From positions 62,001-126,000 of the forward strand of contig JAJPHV010000088.1 of NCBI GenBank assembly GCA_021325095.1: a stretch of DNA of 64,000 nt. The letters run 5' to 3'. Numbering within the stretch: the stretch's first letter is position 1; each line of letters opens with the position of its first letter. Under the pieces are notes generated by a model. It had not been told where the DNA came from and did not search any database. It saw only the letters and a list, made by a program, of their open reading frames with translations. Origin of the DNA: Chloroflexota bacterium. Its GTDB lineage: Bacteria; Chloroflexota; Anaerolineae; Aggregatilineales; UBA2796. Positions 44,338-52,861 of this stretch are shown one piece after another. Position numbers and translations under genes: made by a program.

Positions 44338-45699
44338 TCAGGGAACCAGATGTAGGGCGCGCCGGGCGGCTTGGCGGCCCTGCCGCACACAATCGGGGAT
44401 GCCCACGCCCGTATAGCTGCAACCGGCCAGGTGCAGCCAGGCCGGGCTTAGTGCTGCCAACTCCGCCAGCCGATCCAGGTGGCCCACCGCGTACTGCGGG
44501 TTGGCGTCGCGCCAGCGAAAGACCCGGCTGACCACCGGGACGGCCTGAATGCCCATGATTCGTTTCAGTTCTGACCTCGCCAGCGCTATCAATTCCGTGT
44601 CGGACAGGTCAATGTCGGCGGGGTGCTCGTACCCGCCCACAAAGACGCGGATCAGAACGTGGCCGTCCGGGGCGCGGTAGGGCAACTTGGTGCTGCTCCA
44701 CGTCGAGGCCAGGATGCGCGCCTCGCCGTGCGGCACGACAAAGCCGAACCCATCCAGCGGATGATCGATCTCGGCGGCGCGGTAGCCAAGCGAAACCGTG
44801 CCCGAACTGGTGGTCGTGAACGTGCCGAGAATCGAGGCGGCTGCTGGGATAGCTGACTCGATCAGCCTGCCCGCCGCGCGGGCCGGAAGCGTCAGGATGA
44901 TCGCTTCGGGTGTCATTCTCTCCCCGGTGGAGGTGTGCAGCGTGCCGTCAGAATCAATTTGAATCGCAGCCTGGCCGGTGCGAACGTCGCCGTTCAGCCG
45001 CGCCTGCAAGCCCGCGATCAATTCCGAAAGGCCGTTGCGCAGCGACACAAAAGCCGTCCGGGGCGCGGCGGGGTCGGCGGGCGGCGGTGCTGCGCCCTCA
45101 CGCACCCCGCGAATGACGCTGCCATACTCGCGCTCAAGTTTCACGTAGTTGGGGAAAGCGGCCTGCATACTCAGCGTTTCGGGATCGCTGACGTGAATCC
45201 CGGCCAGCAGCGACTCGCCAAAAAGGTCGAGCGCCTCCTGGCCGAAACGCCGCCGCACAAAGGCTGCCAGACTTTCGTCAGCATGATCCAGGCGAGGTGG
45301 AACGTCCGTCTCGGCCAGCATCCTCCGCTTGCCCTCGTCCGAGAGCAGCGGCGATTCCAGCAGTCCATCGGGCTCGAGCGGAACGATCAGGCGCAAGCCG
45401 CGCGGCATGGGCTGTAGCTTACCGCCGTGCAGCACGTAGACCTGGCGCTGTGCTTCGTTCGTGCCGATCAGGCGATCTTGCAGGCCGATTTCACGGCACA
45501 ACTGCCAGGCCCAGGGCTTCTGAGTCAGGAACGAATCGGCGGCTCCTTCAATGGTGAAACCATCGATATACTCGGTCACGATCTTGCCACCGAGCCGCGG
45601 CGAGGCTTCGAGCAGAACGTAATCTGCACCCTGCTGCTGAAGTTCCCAGGCCGCTGCCAGCCCGGTGATTCCGCCGCCGACGATGACGATCCGGTTCAT
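44338..45699 (-). CDS. hemY: Protoporphyrinogen oxidase, HemY type
   Basis: Oxidises protoporphyrinogen IX (or coproporphyrinogen III in the Gram-positive-type pathway) in heme synthesis, using FAD and oxygen. The 453-residue product starts with IVGGGITGLAAAWELQQQGA, followed by EASPRLGGKIVTEYIDGFTI and AADSFLTQKPWAW; the C terminus has WLHLAGCSYTGVGIPDCVRQG, the second FAD region. The ATG at 45697-45699 is used; an earlier one is 3 codons upstream. Other hem genes are not in the window. It starts 8 bases after the TPR gene, so the two may be cotranscribed. Confidence 0.93.
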   Translation of the reverse strand: MNRIVIVGGGITGLAAAWELQQQGADYVLLEASPRLGGKIVTEYIDGFTIEGAADSFLTQKPWAWQLCREIGLQDRLIGTNEAQRQVYVLHGGKLQPMPRGLRLIVPLEPDGLLESPLLSDEGKRRMLAETDVPPRLDHADESLAAFVRRRFGQEALDLFGESLLAGIHVSDPETLSMQAAFPNYVKLEREYGSVIRGVREGAAPPPADPAAPRTAFVSLRNGLSELIAGLQARLNGDVRTGQAAIQIDSDGTLHTSTGERMTPEAIILTLPARAAGRLIESAIPAAASILGTFTTTSSGTVSLGYRAAEIDHPLDGFGFVVPHGEARILASTWSSTKLPYRAPDGHVLIRVFVGGYEHPADIDLSDTELIALARSELKRIMGIQAVPVVSRVFRWRDANPQYAVGHLDRLAELAALSPAWLHLAGCSYTGVGIPDCVRQGRQAARRALHLVP

Positions 45700-45707
45700 A
45701 ATCTGCA

Positions 45708-46694
45708 CTAATCGGGCATGGACTCGACGCGCATCTGCACGTTGAAAGCGCCCTCCGCGATCCCGGCCATGCCTCTGAGTTGCAGCACGTAATGGCCCTC
45801 AGACAGTGTGGCCTGCACGATAGCCATCTTATTGGCGGACATGCCGCTGTTTTCCCCGGTAGCCACTACTTTGCCGCTGGCATCGAGCAACCGGACGGCC
45901 TTGCCCGGGTTGCCGTTCACCGTCGGGAAAAGCACCATCGCCATAAACAGGGAATTATCCTGGGCGTTGAACTCGTATTCGCGCAGGCCGTCCACCGGCA
46001 GCACGTCCATTTGCGCGGGCGGGGCGGTGTCCGGCCTGACCTCGCCCAGGCTGGCCCTGGTTTGTTTCGGCTCAAGCTGCACGCCGAAGTTCCGCCCGGT
46101 GATGGTGCGGGCAACCAGAAACGCGCCCGCCATGAGGCCGATCAGCCCGACCAGCAGGAAGACCATCCAGGGCCGGGAGCGCGGCGCCTGTTTCTTTGCC
46201 ATTTCCCGTTTTCGGGCGTCCGCAACGGCCAGCATTTGCTGCCGGGAAGCGATCATCCGCCGTGCCTGCTCGTGATCCGGGTTCAGTTCCAGAATCTTCT
46301 GGCAGAGCGCAATGGCCTCGGCGGACGTAGGAACGGCCCGCGCCATGAGCCACAGTGCTTCAACGTTATCTGGCTGCTGGGCCAGGATCGGCTTCAGAAA
46401 GGCGATGGCCTCCGCCGTTTGCATCTCTTTGAGCAGGTTCTCGGCCTGCGCAAGCTGCGCTTCGGTCAGCGTTTGGCGCGCGGGCGCATGGTTTGGCCTC
46501 AGTGCCAGCACTTTCTGGCAGGCGTATACGGTTGCATCCGGCGTCGGCGCGGCATGGGCAGCCAGCCACCACGCCTCGGCGTTATCGGGTTGTTCGGCCA
46601 GGATCGGTTTAAGAACGGCCAGGGCTTCGGCTTTTTTGCCGGCTTTCAGAAAGGTTGAGGCTTTGCCAAACTCGACGCGAAGGTCCTGATTCAT
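45708..46694 (-). CDS. TPR protein with one membrane segment and a PPC-like C-terminal domain
   Basis: 328 residues. Residues about 5-150 hold two repeats of a pair of TPR-like helices with the shared text VLKPILAEQPDNAEAWWLAA and FLKPILAQQPDNVEALWLMA, so an internal duplication is clear. A single membrane segment at about 178-197 (WMVFLLVGLIGLMAGAFLVA) follows a basic stretch. The C-terminal 110 residues form a beta-rich domain (LREYEFNAQDNSLFMAMVLF, VLQLRGMAG) like bacterial pre-peptidase C-terminal domains, probably outside the cell. It may bridge cytoplasmic partners and envelope. Partner unknown. Confidence 0.85.
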   Translation of the reverse strand: MNQDLRVEFGKASTFLKAGKKAEALAVLKPILAEQPDNAEAWWLAAHAAPTPDATVYACQKVLALRPNHAPARQTLTEAQLAQAENLLKEMQTAEAIAFLKPILAQQPDNVEALWLMARAVPTSAEAIALCQKILELNPDHEQARRMIASRQQMLAVADARKREMAKKQAPRSRPWMVFLLVGLIGLMAGAFLVARTITGRNFGVQLEPKQTRASLGEVRPDTAPPAQMDVLPVDGLREYEFNAQDNSLFMAMVLFPTVNGNPGKAVRLLDASGKVVATGENSGMSANKMAIVQATLSEGHYVLQLRGMAGIAEGAFNVQMRVESMPD

Positions 46695-46726
46695 GGTGCT
46701 ACCTCAGTGCGGACGATGGGATAGTC

Positions 46727-46774
46727 ATGCTGTTGGCGAAGCTCTTGACTACCTCCTTCCTTCACCAACAGCAT
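46727..46774. repeat. Inverted repeat with Shine-Dalgarno-like loop
   Basis: ATGCTGTTGGCGAAG (46727-46741) and CTTCACCAACAGCAT (46760-46774) are complementary at 14 of 15 positions. The 18-base loop reads GGAAGGAGGTAG on the minus strand. It lies between gap and the TPR gene, 33 bases upstream of the TPR start. No U-run follows. Confidence 0.6.
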
Positions 46775-46789
46775 CGCACGTCCAGATTT

Positions 46790-47821
46790 TTACCGTTGAC
46801 TGCTGGCTAACACTTCCGGTTGAGCCTGGGTCAGCCAGGCGGCCATTTCCACCAGGCGCGAGGTGAAGCCATATTCGTTGTCGTACCAGGTCGCTACGGA
46901 GATGAGCCTGTCACCCATCACCTGCACCAGCGGCAGATCGACAATCGATGAGTGTGGATCACCGACAATGCGCGAGGAGGCCCATTCCTCCTCGAGGACG
47001 CCCAGAATGCCTTTCAGGGGCGCTGTACTGGCCGCTTTGCGGAATATATCCCGAATCTCGTCCGCCGTCGTCGGGCGATTGACAATGGCATTCACTTCGG
47101 CAATGCTGCCTGTGCGGGTCGGAACCCGGTAGGCTTTGCCCGTGATCTTGAGGTCTTTCCAGATAAACAGCAGCGCTTTGGCGGCCCCGGACGACGAAGG
47201 AATGATGTTCTCGGCTGCCGCCCAGGAATCGCGGCGGTCTTTCATCGGCTGGTCGGTCAGCGATTGGCTGTTGGTGTAAGAATGGACTGTCGAGAAAAAC
47301 GCTGATTCGATGCCAAGATTTTGTTGCAGGACTTTGATCACCGCTGCCAGGGCATTGGTCGTGCAGCTTCCCATACTGATGATCTTATGGTGGGCCGGGT
47401 CATAGTTTTCCAGGTTGATGCCAGGGAGCAAGACAGCATCGCAATCTGCCAGGGATTTGCTGGTGGTGCTGATCAAAACCTGCTTCGCGCCGCGATCCAG
47501 GTGTGCCTGTGCGCCGGCGCGTGTGGTCGCACGGCCCGTACACTCAATCACCAGGTCGATACCTAACGCGCCCCAGTCTGGCAGGGCCTGCGTCACGTCG
47601 TGGTAGGGAATCTGACGGCCCCCGATGACAAAGGTGTTGTCCTGAACCTCAACGGTTTCGGGCCAGCGCCCGTAATTGGTATCGACTGCGAACAGCGCGG
47701 CCAGGGTGGACACGTCTTTGATGTCGGAAATGGCAGCCGGAACGAAGAGCTTATTCTGAAGCGCAATCCTCAATGCCGTGCGTCCGATACGCCCGAACCC
47801 ATGAATTGCGATCCTCGCCAT
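46790..47821 (-). CDS. gap: Glyceraldehyde-3-phosphate dehydrogenase
   Basis: Glycolytic enzyme that makes 1,3-bisphosphoglycerate with NAD(P). 343 residues from ATG 47819-47821, with AAAGGAG 9 bases upstream. NAD-binding IAIHGFGRIGRTALR, catalytic Cys in SMGSCTTNALAAV (usual form ASCTTNCLAP), the active His in VHSYTNSQSLTD, and substrate-site RVPTRTGSIAEVN are present. The catalytic motif is slightly changed, with Met-Gly before SCTTN and Ala after it. No other glycolytic genes are next to it, so it may be a second or alternative GAPDH. Confidence 0.93.
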   Translation of the reverse strand: MARIAIHGFGRIGRTALRIALQNKLFVPAAISDIKDVSTLAALFAVDTNYGRWPETVEVQDNTFVIGGRQIPYHDVTQALPDWGALGIDLVIECTGRATTRAGAQAHLDRGAKQVLISTTSKSLADCDAVLLPGINLENYDPAHHKIISMGSCTTNALAAVIKVLQQNLGIESAFFSTVHSYTNSQSLTDQPMKDRRDSWAAAENIIPSSSGAAKALLFIWKDLKITGKAYRVPTRTGSIAEVNAIVNRPTTADEIRDIFRKAASTAPLKGILGVLEEEWASSRIVGDPHSSIVDLPLVQVMGDRLISVATWYDNEYGFTSRLVEMAAWLTQAQPEVLASSQR

Positions 47822-47989
47822 GTACAGAACTCCTTTCAAGTTCTTCCTGAATCATGAATTATGACGCTTCGTACAATTCACATTCGTACCGATGGCGAGC
47901 CAGGGAGAGGATGAACTCTTCCTGGACTGCCACCATCATAGCATAGACTGAAAGGCCGTCACCGGATGGAAATCCCAAATTTATGTGAA

Positions 47990-48559
47990 TTAAGCCTTGT
48001 CGCCCAACTGCCGCCGCCGGACGCGGGCCTCGTACAGCCTGCGCTTGAAGATGGGCAACCAGTAGGCAATCTCTTGCGGAGTGACGATGGGGTTCGGGTC
48101 TTTTTCGTAGACGACGGCGGCAGAAGGCTTTTTGCCGGCGGGCGCAGGCGTTTCGGGATCGATCTCCACCGGGCGGAAACCGATCAGGATGGCGAACTCC
48201 TCGGAGGACATGGTTTCGATGCCGTAGGCAAAGGCCAGGCGCAGGATGCGCCGATCCGAGGTGACCATCACGAACTGATTGCCCAGTTCGCGCGCCCGGC
48301 GCATCAGCAGCGCGTCGGCGCTGGTTCCGGGTGGGGCGAAGATGACCGTCACGTCGCTGCTCGAAAGCTGGCGGGAGACGCCGCCGGGCAAGCCGTTATC
48401 AAAGATCACCGTCGCTTTCGTCCGGGCGCGCATACAATAGCTGCGAATCGCCAGCGTGAGCTTGGCTTCGTCGTAGGGATCGTCCAGCGACAGGTCTTGC
48501 AACTGCCCGATCAGGTTATGTCCGTCTACCAGGAGAGACTCCAATTGGCCTGCTTTCAT
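47990..48559 (-). CDS. NYN-domain (YacP-like) ribonuclease
   Basis: 189 residues from ATG 48557-48559; GTG and TTG starts slightly upstream are also possible. The PIN-like NYN fold is seen in LLVDGHNLIGQL (first catalytic Asp), KATVIFDNGLPGG, VTVIFAPPGTSADALLMRRA (middle Asp) and FVMVTSDRRILRLAFAYG (third Asp pair). Such proteins cleave RNA; YacP (Rae1) cuts mRNA at the ribosome in Bacillus. The C-terminal tail has PxEIAYWLPIFKRRLYE, perhaps for a partner. Stands alone. Confidence 0.88.
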   Translation of the reverse strand: MKAGQLESLLVDGHNLIGQLQDLSLDDPYDEAKLTLAIRSYCMRARTKATVIFDNGLPGGVSRQLSSSDVTVIFAPPGTSADALLMRRARELGNQFVMVTSDRRILRLAFAYGIETMSSEEFAILIGFRPVEIDPETPAPAGKKPSAAVVYEKDPNPIVTPQEIAYWLPIFKRRLYEARVRRRQLGDKA

Positions 48560-48638
48560 CACCGCTGATTGACTCGCCCTCAAGTTTACCGTTAGAGGGG
48601 CGCGTTTGCCGACTTTGCTGGCAAATCATCTGTTCGCT

Positions 48639-49250
48639 CTAGCGCTTCAGAACCTTGAAGGCCAGGTGGCGACCCATGTGCTGGCCGCTGCCGAGCGCAA
48701 ACCACAACTTGAGCACGTTATCCACCAGTTCGACCTGCTGCGGGCCGCCCACGTATACAGGATTGAGGCCCACTTCCGAGATCAGTTTGTCCATCGTCGA
48801 GCGCGACTCGCCATCCGGGCCGCAGTAGAACAGGTCGGCGGACATACCGTCAAAAGCGGGATTCTCGAAGTTCTCCCAGCCGTAGATGTTAAAAGCTCGG
48901 TACGCCCTGGCCGCGGGGGTGTGGCTGGCAAATGCGCTGAAACTGTTCAGGGACGCGCCTCCCATGTTGTTGGCGGCATCGATCACGATCTTGCCGTCCA
49001 ACGCCTTCGCGTTGGAGGCAATCGTCTGCTCCATTGCCCCGCCAGGGATGGCAAAGAGCACAACTTCGCCAGAGTCGATGGCGGTGGCAATACTTGATGC
49101 AGAAGCGCCGCTGCCGAGAGTCCTGACTAACTGCTGCACCTCCGGTTTTTGCGGGTTCCGCACGCCGAAGGAAAGGGTATGCCCGGCTTTTGCCCACTTT
49201 TTGGCGAGCGTGCCGCCGACATTCCCCGAACCAAGAATGGCGATTTTCAT
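48639..49250 (-). CDS. NADP(F420)-dependent oxidoreductase-like Rossmann protein
   Basis: 203 residues from ATG 49248-49250, with GGAGAG 6 bases upstream. The N-terminal dinucleotide motif IAILGSGNVGGTLAKKW and HTLSFGVRNPQKPE match the F420-dependent NADP reductase/Fno family (F420_oxidored), also seen in STEAP-like and 6-phosphogluconate-type reductases. The C-terminal half has VFNIYGWENFENPAF and FYCGPDGESR, as in related proteins of non-F420 organisms, so F420 use is uncertain. A 21-bp palindrome lies 40 bases upstream. Confidence 0.85.
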   Translation of the reverse strand: MKIAILGSGNVGGTLAKKWAKAGHTLSFGVRNPQKPEVQQLVRTLGSGASASSIATAIDSGEVVLFAIPGGAMEQTIASNAKALDGKIVIDAANNMGGASLNSFSAFASHTPAARAYRAFNIYGWENFENPAFDGMSADLFYCGPDGESRSTMDKLISEVGLNPVYVGGPQQVELVDNVLKLWFALGSGQHMGRHLAFKVLKR

Positions 49251-49289
49251 CTTCTCTCTCCATGCGCTAACGCCGCACAACAGAATCCG

Positions 49290-49310
49290 TGCTGAATCCT
49301 AGATTCAGCA
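49290..49310. promoter_or_regulatory. 21-bp palindrome, possible operator
   Basis: TGCTGAATC and GATTCAGCA are perfect inverted copies separated by CTA. It ends 40 bases before the start codon of the reductase-like gene, where a repressor site would be expected. No U-run follows, so it is not a terminator. Confidence 0.5.
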
Positions 49311-49478
49311 GTCCGGGTATTTCGCACGTAAGTTGTGCATCTTTACAAACAGGGTGACGGATCGGGGCAAGGTTTCGAGGGCCGCTGCAAAGTAAGCCGA
49401 TTGTGTGCGGGCTGGTCTCACCGCCGACTCTTTACGCTGTCGAGCATGAGGCCAACCCGTCAGGAGATACGAGCGGAC

Positions 49479-50594
49479 CTAGACCGGTTCTTCGCCAACC
49501 TCGGTCTTGACCAGCGGGCGGTTGATCGCCCCGGCGATCACGTAGGCTGCCGATTCGGTGAACTCCACTGCCTCGTCGTGCCGCTTTTGCTCACGCTGGT
49601 GCAGTCGCAAATAGGCCATTTCGTTTTCGGCATTGAAATCGCCGTCCATCAACGTCTTGGTTTTGGCGCGGTGTCGGGTGAGTTCGCTGGTGGCGACGTG
49701 CTGTAGCTGCGCCAGCAGGAGCGACTCGTCTGCCAGCGTCAGGTAGATGCCAAACAGTTCTTTGGTCTTGGTGATGTCCACGTCCAGGCCGTCCTCATCC
49801 TTGCGCGTGGACGACTCGTGCAGAAGCGAATGGCGCAGTTCGACGTTGCGAACCTCCGAGAATTTGATGGAACGGCCCTGCGGCCCCAGGAAGGCCCCCA
49901 ACAGGCCGGTCTGCGGCATCAGGCGCACCGTTTGTGATTCCTTGTCGATGACGCACTGGTTGTAGGCGGGCGCTTCGCCAGGTTCCTTGCTCTGCTCGGC
50001 CTCCTTTGAAATACGCAGGGTATAACCGTTACGCATGGCCCCCAGCCAGAGCCCACCCGCCGAGATGGGGAGCGGGATCGCCTCTGCCTTGAGGCGCGCG
50101 CGCTGCGGTTCAATATCGACCCGGCGGTGCGGTTCGAGCGGCCCCGTCACACGCGGCAGCGTTCCTGTCGCTGTAGACTGCGCCGCCGTCGCCTTCTTCA
50201 CGCCAAAGAGCTTGAGTGGGCAGCCGATATACTCCGCCAGGATGCGCCCGGCTTTGTGGCCGTCGGCCCCGGCCTGTTCCTCATCGCCCTCCGGCCAGTG
50301 CACCAACTCGACAAAGCGGGGCTTCTCTGTCTCAGTAAGCTGTACCTGCAATCCGAGCAGCCAGCGCTTGCTTTTCTCGTCGAAGCCTACCACCACCGCT
50401 TTAACGTAATCGGCGGATAGCACGTCGCCCGGCAGTTGCCGCGCCTCGCCAAAGCGCACGACGTAATACAGCAGCCGTGTACCGCGCACTGTGTAAAAAA
50501 AGGGCGAGAGGCTGTTTGCGCCTTCCAGGTTATAAAGACGCCATTTCCCGTCTTCAATGTTGATTTCGACCTTATCGGCCATGATGGTAGTCAT
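49479..50594 (-). CDS. Conserved-looking cytoplasmic protein of unknown function
   Basis: 371 residues without signal peptide or membrane segment; I do not recognise the family. The N-terminal 120 residues are beta-rich (WRLYNLEGANSLSPFFYTV, LLYYVVRFGEARQLPGDV). A Pro/Thr linker lies near 140-165. A second beta-rich part follows (LWLGAMRNGYTLRI, TVRLMPQTGLLGAFLGPQGR, FSEVRNVELRHSLL), with a charged helical C terminus (HREQKRHDEAVEF). The two beta parts could be PH-like or YcxB-like modules, but this is a guess. Start: ATG 50592-50594 after AGGTGAAGA; a second ATG is four codons later. It has its own promoter at 50692. Confidence 0.75.
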   Translation of the reverse strand: MTTIMADKVEINIEDGKWRLYNLEGANSLSPFFYTVRGTRLLYYVVRFGEARQLPGDVLSADYVKAVVVGFDEKSKRWLLGLQVQLTETEKPRFVELVHWPEGDEEQAGADGHKAGRILAEYIGCPLKLFGVKKATAAQSTATGTLPRVTGPLEPHRRVDIEPQRARLKAEAIPLPISAGGLWLGAMRNGYTLRISKEAEQSKEPGEAPAYNQCVIDKESQTVRLMPQTGLLGAFLGPQGRSIKFSEVRNVELRHSLLHESSTRKDEDGLDVDITKTKELFGIYLTLADESLLLAQLQHVATSELTRHRAKTKTLMDGDFNAENEMAYLRLHQREQKRHDEAVEFTESAAYVIAGAINRPLVKTEVGEEPV

Positions 50595-50691
50595 TCTTCA
50601 CCTGCCTGAACCGCATCGCGGGGTGAGTTGCGCCCGACTGCTTCGTCGATGTAGCACCCTGCTGGCTACCACAAATATGATTGTTGCTAAG

Positions 50692-50720
50692 AGTATAGAC
50701 CTGTCGAAATTGCTTGTCGA
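50692..50720 (-). promoter_or_regulatory. Promoter of the unknown-protein gene
   Basis: On the minus strand TCGACA (50720-50715), a 17-base spacer and TATACT (50697-50692). The start codon is about 98 bases downstream. Confidence 0.6.
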
Positions 50721-50772
50721 TGATGCTTTAGTCATCCGTTCGGAAGAAAAAACAAACTTCAAGAACCGAATC

Positions 50773-51804
50773 TCAACAGGTCGGCAACCCCCGTAGATCG
50801 AAGGTCAGGGGGTCAACCGGGTTATCGTCGATGCGTATCTCGTAGTGCACGTGCGGCCCATTGCTGTTGCCCGTCGAACCGCTGAACGCGATCACCTCGC
50901 CGGCGTGGACGTACTGGTACTGCCGCACGTTGAAGGCCGAGTTGTGCGCGTAATAGGTGATGTAGCGGCCATTCTGGATGATGACCAGCCAGCCGTAACC
51001 AATCGTGCTCCAATTGGCAAAGATCACCTGTCCGCTCTGCGTCGCCAGCACGGGCGTTCCGAGCGGCACACCCAGGTCGATGCCGCTGTGGTAGTAATGG
51101 AAACGCTGGGTGAGCACGCCATTCACCGGGAAGCCGTGCGGCGCGCAGTTATTGCCCACCAGGGCCGGGTTTGGTGTCATGTACAGATTTTGCAGCGCCA
51201 GGATACCGTAATCGTCAATCTTCTCATCCGTCGGGAAAGGCGTCGGGGTAGGTGGGCTGGTCGGGGTGGGCAGCGGAGTCGAGGTCGGCGTGGGTGGGAG
51301 CGTGCGTGTGGGGGTCGGTGTGGACGAGGGTGTAGCCGTCGGCAAAGGGGTAGCCGTTGGCGTCTGGCTTGGCGTGGGCGAGGGCGTGACGGATGACGTG
51401 GGTGCAGGTGTCCTGGACGGCGCGGCAGTGGCAGTTAGAGTTATTGTGCTCGTCACCGTCAATGTCAGTGACGGCGTGGCTGTTGCGGTCAGGGTAGGGG
51501 AAGGCGTTGGGGTTGTGATGGCAGGCAGATACACGCCGATGGGCTGGATGCCGGGCAAGACGGCAAACGGTTTGCTGCCCGGCGTGCCCAGCAGGACGGG
51601 TATAATGGCCGGATCGATGGGGCCAAACGGCCCGATGGGGGTGGAAGCTGTTGGCTGGCCGAGCACCGCCGTCGGCGGCGCTGCAACGGTGATCACGCCT
51701 GGCGGCTGCGCATGTTGTACCGCGAACCAGCCCGTAGCAATGACAACGGCAGCAACCCCGACGATCAGGATGGCTAAGAGGGCAAGATTGCGGGCACGAT
51801 TCAC
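50773..51804 (-). CDS. Membrane-anchored M23 peptidase with Thr/Pro stalk
   Basis: 343 residues. An N-terminal membrane anchor or signal ([21 protein letters not shown]) is followed by a spacer and a Thr/Pro/Ser-rich stalk (about 98-195), then a LytM/M23 metallopeptidase domain (about 215-343). Zinc ligands are present: HSGIDLG (HxxxD) and HVHYEI (HxH), plus the catalytic His in [12 protein letters not shown]23 enzymes cut peptidoglycan cross-bridges. Chloroflexota walls differ among groups, so the target is uncertain. The stalk resembles that of the VWA protein at 39.1 kb. Confidence 0.93.
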   Translation of the reverse strand: MNRARNLALLAILIVGVAAVVIATGWFAVQHAQPPGVITVAAPPTAVLGQPTASTPIGPFGPIDPAIIPVLLGTPGSKPFAVLPGIQPIGVYLPAITTPTPSPTLTATATPSLTLTVTSTITLTATAAPSRTPAPTSSVTPSPTPSQTPTATPLPTATPSSTPTPTRTLPPTPTSTPLPTPTSPPTPTPFPTDEKIDDYGILALQNLYMTPNPALVGNNCAPHGFPVNGVLTQRFHYYHSGIDLGVPLGTPVLATQSGQVIFANWSTIGYGWLVIIQNGRYITYYAHNSAFNVRQYQYVHAGEVIAFSGSTGNSNGPHVHYEIRIDDNPVDPLTFDLRGLPTC

Positions 51805-51833
51805 GGGCAGCAGCCTGGATCAGCGAGCGGCTC

Positions 51834-51930
51834 GACCTCACCCCTGACCCCTCTCCAACTGGCGAGGGGCGTCATTCCATATCGCGCTTTCGGTTCCCCT
51901 TCTACGAATTCGGAGAGGGGGCAGATGCCA
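51834..51930. repeat. Palindromic intergenic repeat, copy 11 (long form)
   Basis: CCTCACCCCTGACCCCTCTC (51838-51857) begins the left arm; a second hairpin CCCCTTCTACGAATTCGGAG then AGGGGGCAG follows near 51896-51923. As in copy 1, two hairpin modules are arranged one after the other. It lies between divergent genes. Confidence 0.75.
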
Positions 51931-52000
51931 TCTTGAAAGGGGTTGAGATAAACGCACTGTACACCCACAGCGCCGAATGCGCAACGGAGAGACAAAGGAC

Positions 52001-52861
52001 ATGGTGCGACGCGAACGGCTGGCGGGGCAGCCCACCCGTGGGAAAACGGCGCTCAACCGCCTCCGGCAGATTGACGTGTATGTGGCGCTCACCCACAGCG
52101 GCGCGCTGCTCGGTGGGACGCCGTTGATCGTCGATCTCGGCTTCGGGGCCTACCCCTGGACGACCCTGGAAATGCGCCAGCGGTGGCTACGGATCAACCC
52201 ACGCATTCGCGTCCTGGGTGTGGAGATCGACCCGCAACGTGTGGCGACGGCCCTGCCCTATGCCGATCCGCCTGCCGTCGATTTCCGCCTGGGCGGGTTC
52301 AACCTCTGGGATATTGTTGGCCCGCACCGCGCCCGGTTGATCCGCTGTTACAACGTGCTGCGCCAGTACGATGAGGCTGCTGTGCGCCCAGCACTGATTG
52401 AGATGGCGAAGGCGCTTGAGCCGGGCGGACTTCTGATCGAAGGCACATCCAACCCCACCGGGCGGATCGTGGCTTTTGACGTATATCGCAGGGAGAGCGA
52501 CCTTCTGATCCACGAGGCATTGGTGTTCGGCACGAACTTCCGCGCGCCCGTCGAGCCAGTAGACTTCCAGACCATCTTGCCCAAGCGCCTGATCCACCAC
52601 ATGCTTGACCCCAGACCGTCCGCGTTTTTCGGAGCGTGGCGCCAAGCCTTCACCCTGATCTGGCGCAGTGTTGGTTATAATCGCGGCCAGTCCCGCCAGG
52701 TCTGGCGCAGCCAGTGGATCGTGGCTGCCAGCCTGCTCAAGTCGCGCTTCGGCTACCCGGTGGATACCCGCCCCGGCCTGATCCGGCGCGGTTACATTGC
52801 TCTGCGCGATTCGCTCAGTGAGGAAAGCCTTGATTCAAGCATCCCCCATACTCACCAATGA
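52001..52861 (+). CDS. SAM methyltransferase-like protein
   Basis: 286 residues from ATG 52001, with GGAGAG 9 bases upstream; an ATG at 51977 is also in frame. A Rossmann methyltransferase pattern is seen: LIVDLGFGAYPWTTLEM (motif I, diverged), IRVLGVEIDPQRVATAL (acidic motif II), CYNVLRQYDE (motif IV region) and ALEPGGLLIEGTSNP (motif V/VI). No known subfamily is evident. The final 32 bases or so overlap the DUF89 gene, implying coupled translation. Substrate unknown. Confidence 0.78.
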   Translation: MVRRERLAGQPTRGKTALNRLRQIDVYVALTHSGALLGGTPLIVDLGFGAYPWTTLEMRQRWLRINPRIRVLGVEIDPQRVATALPYADPPAVDFRLGGFNLWDIVGPHRARLIRCYNVLRQYDEAAVRPALIEMAKALEPGGLLIEGTSNPTGRIVAFDVYRRESDLLIHEALVFGTNFRAPVEPVDFQTILPKRLIHHMLDPRPSAFFGAWRQAFTLIWRSVGYNRGQSRQVWRSQWIVAASLLKSRFGYPVDTRPGLIRRGYIALRDSLSEESLDSSIPHTHQ

